This document shows positions 55,247 to 64,000 of a DNA stretch of 64,000 nucleotides, piece by piece. A program made the translations under genes and the position numbers. Numbering within the stretch: the stretch's first letter is position 1; the number at the start of each line of letters is the position of its first letter. The notes beneath the pieces are model-generated. The model worked only from the letters and a program-made list of their open reading frames with translations. It did not search any database and was not told the origin of the DNA. The DNA lies in NCBI GenBank assembly GCA_009599575.1, contig VWND01000015.1, forward strand, positions 310,001-374,000. Direction: 5' to 3'. Origin of the DNA: Blumeriella jaapii (lineage: Eukaryota > Ascomycota > Leotiomycetes > Helotiales > Drepanopezizaceae).

Positions 55247-57459
55247 ATGGCGGCCCCTACACAGTTTGCCTACCGAACACTCAAGGAGATTGGCGTCTTC
55301 GATGCCGCACCTGTCTACGAGCCTTTGCCTGGTTTCCAGAAGCCCGAAGGCTCCTCCCGCTGCTCTGTCTACTCTCCATGCGGCCGCTACTTCGCCTGGG
55401 CGTCCACGGCCGGCGTAACGGTCATTGATGCCTTTGTAGGACACGTCATCACCACCCTCCCCACGCCCAATGTCTACGAACTAGGCTTTTCTCCGCGCGG
55501 ATCCTACATCATCACCTGGGAGCGGCCATCCAAGGACGAAAATGGCGACGCGGTGAAGAACCTGAAGATTTGGCACACGGTCGAGGATGTGCCTGAGGGT
55601 GGGGAGAAAAAGGTTGTGGGTAGGTTTGTGCAGAAGAATCAATCGGGCTGGAACCTGCAATACACTTTCGATGAGCGTTACTGCGCCCGCGTGGTCACCA
55701 ACGAGGTTCAGTTCTACGAGAGTGGTGACTTGGGTACCGTCTGGAACAAGCTGCGTGCTGAGGGTGTTGCCGATTTTGCTGTCTCTCCTGGTAATAATCA
55801 CACGGTGGCTGTCTTCATCCCGGAGCGCAAGGTAAACGAAGACCACACGGTATATACACAGCTCGACTAACACGACCCCCAGGGCCAACCATCCGCCGTC
55901 AAAGTCTTCAACGTTCCTCAATTCACTACGCCGGTCTCGCAAAAGACTTTCTTCAAGGGCGACAAGGTACAATTGAAGTGGAACCAGCTCGGGACTACTT
56001 TGATTGTCTTGGCGCAGACCGAAGTTGATAAGACGGGTAAGAGCTATTACGGAGAGACTACACTGTATGTGCTGAGCGCAAGCGGTGGATTCGATTCGAG
56101 GATTACTCTGGACAAGGAGGGGCCAATCCACGATGTGTCGTGGTCCCCGAACTCGAAAGAGTTTGGTGTGATTTACGGATACATGCCTGCAAAAACCACA
56201 ATCTTCAACCAGCGAGCCGTGGCCACGCATACTTTTCCGCTCGGGCCACGAAACACGATCTTGTTTTCGCCAACTGGTCGGTTTGTTTTGGTCGCTGGTT
56301 TCGGTAATCTGGCTGGACAGATGGATATTTACGATCTTGAGAAGGATTACAAGAAGATCTGTACTATCGAAGGAGGAAACCCCAGTGTTTGCGAGTGGAG
56401 CCCGGACAGCAAATACATCATGACTGCCACAACGAGCCCTCGACTGCGCGTCGACAACGGTGTTCGTATCTGGCACGTTGGAGGCGGCATCATGTACAAT
56501 CAGGATATGGTCGAACTTTACAGCGTTACGATGCGACCCCAGAAGTTTGAGAGCTTCCCTGCTGGAGATTTGTTGCACCCAGTCCCCACTCCCCATGCAT
56601 CGGCACTGGCATATCTTGGCACCGTCAAGACACCCTCGAAGCCAGCCGGTGCGTACCGACCACCCGGAGCACGTGGAACCGTGACCCCGTTGCACTTCAA
56701 GCGTGAGGATGAGGGAGGAGCAGCACACTTTGTTAGCAATGGCACGTCATTGGTAGGATCCAACGGCTTTGGAAAGCAGAGACGACAAGTTCCCGGCGCC
56801 GAACCTAATGAGCCTGCTCTTCCTCCTGGCGCCGCCCCCGCCAACGGAGCAGCCCCTGGAACCGCGGATGGCGATGAGAACTTGTCCAAGGCAGCGTTGA
56901 AGAACAAGAAGAAAAGAGAGGCCAAGAAGCTCAAGGATGCTGAAGCGAAGGCTGCTGGACTTAGTCCTGGCCAGGAGGACACGCCAACCAGCGGCGACGG
57001 CCGAAGCCCGGAGCGCAGAGATGGACGTGAGCGCAGACAATCCAGGAGCCAACAGAACAACAACGTCCGCACCCCATCCCAACAGCGATACCGCAGCAAC
57101 ACACATCAAACCAATCAAGGAAGACGGGACGGACCAAGTGATGTCCGAGTTCAGAATGGTAATGGATTCAATGGGAATGGTCACATTGGCAACGCAACCC
57201 CGAATGCCAATGTCAACAACTTGACTGTGAACCTCGCTGCGTCCCGTATCAAGGAAGATGCTCCCGATGTCTCCATCACATCGCCAAGCGGAGGCAGCCC
57301 GACGCCAAGAAGCTGAGAGGTCTGCAAAAGAAGATCCGAGCCATCGAGGACCTGGAGATGCGCCATGCGGGCGGCGAGAAGTTGGAGGATACGCAGATGA
57401 AGAAGATTGGCACGAAGGCGGCTGTGCAAGCAGAGCTGGATGCCCTTGAGAAAGAGTAG
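55247..57459 (+). CDS. eukaryotic translation initiation factor 2A, frame break near the 3' end
   Basis: eIF2A is a WD40-propeller protein that can bring initiator tRNA to the 40S ribosome independently of eIF2. Exon 1 is 55247..55831 and exon 2 begins at 55883 after a 51-bp intron in phase 0. The propeller occupies about residues 1-420: SSRCSVYSPCGRYFAWASTA, PNVYELGFSPRGSYIITWER, KVFNVPQFTTPVSQKTFFKG, GPIHDVSWSPNSKEFGVIYG, PRNTILFSPTGRFVLVAGFG, PSVCEWSPDSKYIMTATTSP and GVRIWHVGG. Then come PAGAYRPPGARG and a Lys-rich helix (KAALKNKKKREAKKLKDAEA). The main frame stops at 57316, but from 57301 another frame reads DAKKLRGLQKKIRAIEDLEM and GGEKLEDTQMKK to a stop at 57459, the conserved eIF2A C-terminus. 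One base seems missing at about 57296-57301 (CAGCCCGAC); no intron fits. Confidence 0.88.
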
Positions 57460-60259
57460 TCTGTTCATGGCGGAACAGGCGTGATGGGCGTTTTTGGCAC
57501 TGGGATGGTTTCGGCTGGGTGCTTTCTTGTTTTGTTTGGATTCCACCGTGTGGATGGATATGATATGCATTCATGGGAGTCTAGCAGGCACGAGACGTCC
57601 GCTGAGCCGAGCGAGAAGAGCGGCATGAGTGACGGCTTTATATCTGCGTCTATCGTTCCCAAGCTAATGAGAAGACGATCTGGATCGATGCGATGCGTAG
57701 ACGTTAGAATTTTCCGCAGAAGAAATGCCATGACGACGAGGTTTACTTCCCTCTTCTGCACTTTGCGAAATACCAGCTACCTATCTACGGCATGTGGATC
57801 TCCGTCCACGTGGCCCCAGAGAAGCTGTGTCAACTACCGCTGCTCCCTCAACACCAACATGCGGTGGTGGAGAAGTCAAAGGTAGAATAGAATCCCTAGA
57901 TCCCGCTTTCCCAACCGACCCCTTGAGATTCTGTTGATCTGCTTTGGTTCAGTAGGTAGGTTAGGTAGGTAGGTAGGTAGGTAGACGGGTCGGTCGGTCG
58001 AAAAACGGATCTGCCTTCCCTAAGGAAGAAGCTCATTGCTTGCTTGCTTGAGGGCAATTCATAAGACGTGTGTACTGTATGTACTGTATGTACTGTATGT
58101 ACTGTAGGTGTAGAGGTACAGTACCCACCCTACTTACTGTAACGTACCTACCTATATTAGGTGCCGTACAGTACTGTCTACACAGTACCTACAGTACGTA
58201 CGCACATACCCTCCACTGCCGATATGTAGATAGCCCGCGCGAGTGAGTCCTCGCTCAGCACCAAAGGCCCTCCTCCTTTTCGCCCGCGTGCCTTTCTGCA
58301 TCGTCCGTCTACTTACTTCCGTACGCACGTACATAGAAGGTAGGTAGGTACCTTAGATACTGCAGGTAGGTAGGTAGGTAACCACAGCCACTCCAGGGCT
58401 TCCGTCACCAGCTACATACAACCCGACTCCGTTGGTCGCATCGCGATGAAACATGTGTATGAGGTATGTATGTACCTACAGAGACAGGTAGACAGGTAGA
58501 CAGGTAGGTACATACCTAGGTATGTATGTATGTACAGTAGAAGGTGGTGTAAAGAAAAAATGGCGGGCGCATCGGCGACTAGCCCGCCCACGAACGGGGC
58601 GCTGTTTTATGTATGTATGTATGTACCTAGCCAGCCAGCCAGCCAGCCGGGATAAGAAGGTACGGTAGGTAGGTACGGTAAACAATAGTTAGTGGTGTAT
58701 TACTGTACTTACCGTGCGTGGGGTGTGTATGTGGGTGGGGGGGTGAGGGTGGAATACACACATACATATACGAGATATATACACAGTATATCTATCTCGG
58801 TGGGGCTAACATACGGTACGGTATTACTTAGAGGTACCTATACAGTATTAACGTAGGAGGTATGTACATACTGTTTGTACTGGGTGAGAACATACTGTAA
58901 AATCGTAAACAAAAAGGAAGCGCCCCCCCTCCCCCTTTTGCGTCTCCGATTCACGTATACCCACCCCATCTACCCATCCATCATCCATCCACCTACTCAT
59001 CTCATCGTGCACCGCTCTGCTCCGCAGATGACCTGCCTCCCGTGCCGTCCGGATCGGCAGCCAGTCCTTCAATCATTCAAAATCATTCAATCATTCCCCC
59101 CCCCCCCCCCCCCCCCCCCCCCAACCCCTTATTCCCTCCCACTTCTGCCCCCCTCCCCCCCTCCCCCCTCTCGCTCCGCATCCGGGTCCGGGTCCGGATC
59201 CGCGTTCTTGGCAGTACAGTACTGTACGTACGGCGTAAAACAGCTACTGTACAGTACCTAGGTACATACTCAGGTACTGTAAGTACTGTATGTACAGTAC
59301 CTTTTAATGTATGTAGGTATGTATGTAGATAAAGCTCTGTCTGCGACCAGTCCGGCTGGTAAGTACGTACATACATACTGTACATACATAAGAGGTACAT
59401 AAGTACATAAGTACATGAGTACATAAGTACAGTACTTACTGTAGTAAGTAGGTACTACTACTCACTCATGCAGGTATGTACATAGGTACTGTACCTACTT
59501 ATTATTCACCCAGTGCTGTACAGTACAGTGCCGTAGAGTACAGGAAGTAAGTAGAACCAACTACTTACTCATGCAGGTACGGGAGGAGTCAGTGAGTCAG
59601 ATAGATACTGTAGGTGCTGCCTGCTCAACTTGAGGGCCGACCGACCATCTTGTGGACACCATCTTACATACAGTACTAGACTTTGAATCCCTGAAATTTC
59701 GGGCCAGAGAGGAAGAAGCAGGGAGAGAAAGCCGTGAAACAAAAGGGGGGAATGGGTGCATGTACGCAAATGAGTCAGTACGTGATGATGAATCGCAAAA
59801 TCTCGAACGGAAAATTGGTGTAAATGACAGTCGATTTTTTTTGGGGGAAGGGTATCTATCCACTATGACAAACGAGATCGTGACGGGGGTATTTTGCGCA
59901 AACTATTTACAATCTTTCCGTTCTGCTCCTTCGTCGCTCGTCTGGCGGGGTGCAGAAATTACCATTATTAAACACCTTTCCGTTTCCGGGTCCTGATCTT
60001 GACCCGGTCCTGTCCTGTCGTCCTTTTGAAATGACGCCGTGGTGGCAACGAAGCAGCATCGACGCCCCAACGCCTTGCTCCGGTTCTGGTCAGCGAACGC
60101 CCCTTCGCTGTCTGCCATCGGCGATAAATGTCGCACAAATCCGATCGTCGGGATGAGATGTGGCATGTACATTCACGCTCGCCTCCCTCCTACCTGGCTC
60201 CGCATCACACCGCGGTTCGTGAGGTCGACGCCATGGGAGAAATGTCTCGTCATTTCTCT
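57460..60259. other. 2.8-kb gene-free region with GTAG and GTAC repeats
   Basis: No supported gene. Present are GTAGG-type runs (about 57952-57984, 58338-58380, 58660-58676), GTAC islands (about 58073-58130, 58165-58200, 58470-58540, 59208-59300, 59360-59440, 59515-59530), a CCAG run (about 58628-58648) and a 27-bp C run (59096-59122). These converge on the 3' ends of eIF2A and the acyltransferase. Confidence 0.65.
59096..59122. repeat. poly-C run, 27 bp
   Basis: An uninterrupted C homopolymer follows a duplicated TCATTCAAAA-type sequence. Runs of this length are prone to length error in sequencing. Confidence 0.95.
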
Positions 60260-61696
60260 TCACTGCGGGAGGATCCTCTTCTCCATGCTTGGCTCCAGCT
60301 GATCGTCGAACACGTAGCGCACCAGCCTCTCGGTGAGGCGCGCACACATCGGATCCACATGCTTGGTCCAGAGGTGGGCCACCCAGTACAGGATCACAAA
60401 CCAGATCGGCATCCAGAAAAAATATCGCGCTCTCCCGCAAATCGTCAGATTCGGACCCGGAACCATTTTGCCATCCTCGCCGGGCACGTCCGCCGGGACC
60501 GAGAATCCAAAGTACATCCACACCAACACGCTGCGCAGAAGCGAGCCGTGCAACAGGTAGACGGCGAACGAGTTTTTGCCGAACCAGAGCAGATACTTGT
60601 TGGAGAACACGCTCTTGGTTGCGTTGGAGAAGTGGATGCCGAGCACGATGAAGATGAGGCCCACTCCCGAGTAGAATCGGGGCGTCTCATTGTCCTTGGG
60701 GAAGATGTAGAGGGAGGCATTACCCATGAGGCGAGACCATGTCATCCACTGTGCCTTGTCTTCGGGGTACGATGCCAGGAGCAGTCCGATCAAGATGAGA
60801 ATCGGGGCCAGGATGTGACTGGGCCATTTGCGAGCTGCGACCCAGGCCTGGTGCGGGGGGTGCTGGGACAGATCGGCCAGGAACACGCCAAAGAAAAATT
60901 GCATGCCGAATGCAGCTGTGATCGGTCAGGCCTCGCATCCCCATGGTCTTTCTTTCGGGATTGGGAAACTCACAATCGTTGCTGATGTAGTAGTAGACGA
61001 ACATGGCCAACTCCAGAACCATGCGATATCTGGTTTTGCAGTACGCCGTCGCCACGAGAAACATGTAGACGAGCATGCTCCCCTTCAAGAGGGGCAACAG
61101 CGTCCACTGGTTGTTATCGTAGATGTTCCATGACCTCGTCCAGGTGGTGATCACATGGTAGATCAGGCTCTTGACCGCTTCCCCGAAGTAAGGCGTCATG
61201 CTCGGCGACGTGTAGTTCAGCCACCAGCCGGTCACCCGATTGCCCACCTCGAACACGCCGAACTGGCAGAAGAACCAGGTCAGGGTTGTGGCGATGGTCG
61301 TCGGGAGCACGAGCCTGGGTACTCGGCGGAAGGCGCTCCGGGAGATGCCCTTGAAGGCCGCGTCCTGCTGTCCGGCGCGGATCTGGCGCAGGGGCTTCAA
61401 CGCACACACATAGCCCGTCACGAGCGAGAAGATGGTCACGCCGATGCGGCCCTGGAAGAGGATTCGGATCAGGGGAAACTGGAGCATGCGCGGCGCGGCT
61501 CCTTCGGCCGAGGTGGGTTTGAACAGGTCTTCATCAAAGGCGCGACAGAGATGGGTGGACACGACGAGCAGCGACGCAAAACCACGCAAGCCCTGCCTCG
61601 ACACGTCAGTCCCGGCCGCGAGCGCGGGGAAGGGGGAGCTCCACGTACATCTACCCACTTGACGTTCTCGGGCTTCGTCGTCGCGATCGTCGACAT
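60260..61696 (-). CDS. acyltransferase-3 family membrane protein (three exons)
   Basis: Exons are complement 61649..61696, 60974..61592 and 60260..60915; introns of 56 and 57 bp are GT-AG and in phase, giving 440 residues. Splicing of the 16-residue first exon (MSTIATTKPENVKWVD) to GLRGFASLLVVSTHL recreates the conserved opening DGLRGxA...H of the family, with the catalytic-type His in STHLCRAF. About ten membrane spans follow, including IRILFQGRIGVTIFSLVTGY, PRLVLPTTIATTLTWFFCQF, MVLELAMFVYYYISND and FGKNSFAVYLLHGSLLRSVL, the last being the typical C-terminal HG-containing span. Members move acyl groups from acyl-CoA to sugars, lipids or small molecules across membranes; the substrate here is unknown. 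Confidence 0.9.
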
Positions 61697-64000
61697 GCTG
61701 CTGCTCCGCCCACGCTCGGGGGGGCGAGTCGAAACAAGTGCGGCGTGGAGGAATGGGCCGTCCCGGCGAGGAGCGAATGGCGAGAATGGGTCAAAGGGAT
61801 CGAAGAGGTCGAAGTCGAAGAGGTCGAAGGGATCGGATGATTCTGCTGGTGATCTCGGGCAGCCAGACGCGGGCGGGAATCAGCTCGAGCAGCGAAGGAC
61901 GGAAAGACGCAAGAAAAGAGCGAAAGGCAGCAAGGCAGAGGGAGCCGAGCGAGAATGAAGGGCACGAGGCGGCTGTTGGTAGGTATTAATGGGCGTGTTC
62001 GGGGGTGGGGGAGATGGGGCGACCAACGTGTGGAGAACAGACAGTGAGTGGGGAGGGGATGAAGCATGAAAGTGGAAGAAGAACGTTGCGTCGCTCGACT
62101 TGAAGTGAAGCGACGCGCCGCGCAAAATGGCCTGGCCCCTGCTCGTCTGTTTCCCCTGGCCCCTATCGCCAGGGGCAAGTAAACAAGGAGCGTCGGGCCG
62201 AGCGCGGCGGCGGCGTGGGAAAGGCGGGGGGGCGGCGCATCCAGGGGAGATGACTGGGACGGGTCGTATATTTGTAGATGTACTCACGGGGAGTTGGGGG
62301 GGGAGGGAGGCATGTCGAGTCTGGACTGGACTGGACAGTGCTGTGGTCCATGGGAGGGCCGTCGATACTCGGAGGCTCGAAGGGTGGTGGTGGTGTAGGG
62401 GCAGTCAAGAGATGGAAGTGTAGGTCGGTAGGTAGGTAGGTAGGTAGGTATAGATAGGTATGGGTAGGTATGGACAACACGTGAATGTCCAGTCTAGTAT
62501 GATTTATAGGTAAGTATAGGTAGGTAAGGGCAGGACGTGAATATCCAGTATAGTATTTATTGTACAGTATATAAGTACTGTATAGGTACTGTAGGTAAGG
62601 ACAGGACGTAAATATCCAGTATAGTACTGCATATAAGTATAGGTACAGTACTGTAGGTAAGGACAGGACGTACAGTAAATGTCCACTACACACGCACCGC
62701 ACCGACAGACCAAATAGACATGTACCGTATGTGGGTCGTAAGGTGCGATCGTGTACTGTGTACACAGAATAGGGACACATTTACCGTAAGGTCGATCGAC
62801 GGTATCTACGGCGCATCGCTACGGTCTCTCTGGCAGGGCTCGTCCTCGCCTCTGCCCCACGTGATCTCAAGGCTGCGTACGTACTGTATGTACGGACTGT
62901 ATCGACATGACACGGCTGAGTACGTACTATTATCCTGTATCGACACTACACGGCTGAGTACGTACGGTCCTGTATCGACACGACACTACTGACTACGTGT
63001 CGGACCACGACACTACACCACTGACTACGTGTCGGACCGCGACACTACGGTCCCGGCTTCGCACGCGCGCAGATCCCTCCGAGCTGAGCGGACGGAGGGG
63101 ATGAAGAGTACCTACTGTACAGTACTGTCCGGTCCTGTCCTGTCCCGTACGCGGCCGACGACCGAGCCCTCAGGGGTCCCGGCCCAGCACTCTCCATCCT
63201 ACGTCTGCAAATGCGTGCTCATATACTGACGGTACCTAGACATCTATATTTACACAGGAGGCCATCTTTGCACAACCAGGACCCGCACCGCGCCCGACGG
63301 CTTGGCCCGGCCTGCCCCGGCCGGCCCCGGGCACGCCATGTCTCGAGCGATCCACTGTATGTGAGATGCCTGAAACCCGAGGTGCGCGTCCGTAAATAGG
63401 TAAACAGAGGCCTCGATACCGTCGACCGCCCGAAGACACCTTACCTGCGATGGCCACTCGGCCGGCCGCGCCTCGGTGTACCTGACGTCGTGGCGGCCGT
63501 CGCCTCTTCCTCTCCCAGATTGCCGCGTCGCGGGCCAAGAGCGACCTCGTATGTACTTGGCCGGTGATGTGTCGAGACCTGGATCCCTCCCTCCCTGCGC
63601 TTCCGAGTCGCTGGGTGGCGTGTTTACTGTACATACTGTATGTACTTCGAGGGCACAGCGCCTACCACCAGAGTTTCATCGGGGATCGTGGGGACGTGGC
63701 TGACGCGTCGGCAACGCTTTCTCTTCCCTTTTCTTCTCCTTTTCCCTTGCCTTGCCTTTCCTTTCCTTTCCTTCCCTTCCCTTCTCTTTCCTCTCCTCTC
63801 TCTTTTTTCCTTCCTCGGCCCTCTGTTGGCAGTGTCGTGAGCACCGTGGGAAATCCGCGGCGAGGGAGAGAGATAGAGTTGATGTGCACAAGCAACGAGA
63901 CAGACTTCTCGAGCAAAGGCCGGGATTCAAAGTTCGCAAAGCTTCTCTCGTAGACCTGAGGGTGTGTTTGTGACGGACGCCTGTATGCACTGTCTGTATG
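61697..64000. other. 2.3-kb gene-free window edge, repeat-rich
   Basis: It contains the acyltransferase promoter, then GTAGG repeats (about 62430-62470), a recurring 40-bp-scale unit with AGGACGTGAATATCCAGTAT-like words (about 62470-62690), near-copies of GTATCGACACGACAC words (about 62898-63055), GTAC words (about 63112-63126, 63626-63643) and a TTCC/CTTTC run (about 63720-63800). No gene is supported. Confidence 0.55.

Noticed and set aside
57241..57300. An intron explaining the eIF2A frame change
   Set aside because: Possible GT-AG pairs in the interval are under 50 bp or lead to a frame other than the conserved C-terminal one.
57952..58676. GTAGG runs as possible telomere repeats
   Set aside because: The unit is TAGG/GTAGG, not TTAGGG; the runs are short, internal and lie between genes.

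Overview
This 64 kb window is nuclear DNA from a filamentous ascomycete (Pezizomycotina). The evidence is short GT-AG introns (about 48-162 bp), a complete frequency (FRQ) clock gene, a WSC-type wall sensor, and fungal-type Sld2, ELYS, Nup37 and Smc4. A melanised Dothideomycete-type fungus is plausible, but the sequence alone does not fix the genus. I see no bacterial, phage, CRISPR or organellar material. Recognisable genes are sparse, roughly one per 4 kb, and are separated by long gene-free stretches packed with simple repeats.

Layout. 0.5-3.5 kb: divergent SLD2 (replication initiation, minus) and a RING-finger protein (plus). 3.5-8.9 kb: gene-free, dense in GTAC-core repeats. 8.9-9.8 kb: WSC-domain membrane sensor. 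9.8-13 kb: gene-free with a 7-bp satellite. 13-16 kb: O-fucosyltransferase-like gene and a tubby/LURP-one-like gene, both minus and both with a frame break. 16-19.1 kb: AT-rich, gene-free. 19.2-21 kb: a two-exon protein of unknown function. 23.6-29.3 kb: divergent ELYS-like nucleoporin and SMC4. 29.8-30.7 kb: alpha/beta hydrolase. 33.5-36.2 kb: protein-tyrosine phosphatase and a small conserved MRX7-like protein. 38.4-41.5 kb: frq, with a long repeat-filled upstream region to 44.5 kb. 44.6-46 kb: a poorly resolved, possibly broken membrane-protein locus. 49.1-51.1 kb: Nup37. 52.3-54.5 kb: MFS transporter. 55.2-57.5 kb: eIF2A. 57.5-60.2 kb: gene-free repeats. 60.3-61.7 kb: acyltransferase-3 membrane enzyme. 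61.7-64 kb: gene-free repeats.

How the genes relate. Most are unrelated housekeeping or signalling genes: replication and chromosome condensation (Sld2, Smc4), nuclear pore (ELYS and Nup37, both attached to the Y-complex in other fungi), translation (eIF2A), cell-wall stress (WSC), signalling (PTP) and the circadian clock (FRQ). No biosynthetic cluster or operon-like system is visible.

Most unusual features. (1) Intergenic DNA holds islands of a short self-complementary GTAC-core motif (TGTAC, CAGTACTG, TATGTACG) that avoid the exons and cluster in three compartments. (2) Five otherwise conserved genes each carry one unexplained single-base phase break, which points to assembly indels or to decaying gene copies. 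(3) Two clusters of TCACGTG boxes each contain a pair at exactly 10-bp spacing. (4) A 12-bp tandem repeat supplies serial in-frame ATGs to the RING gene.
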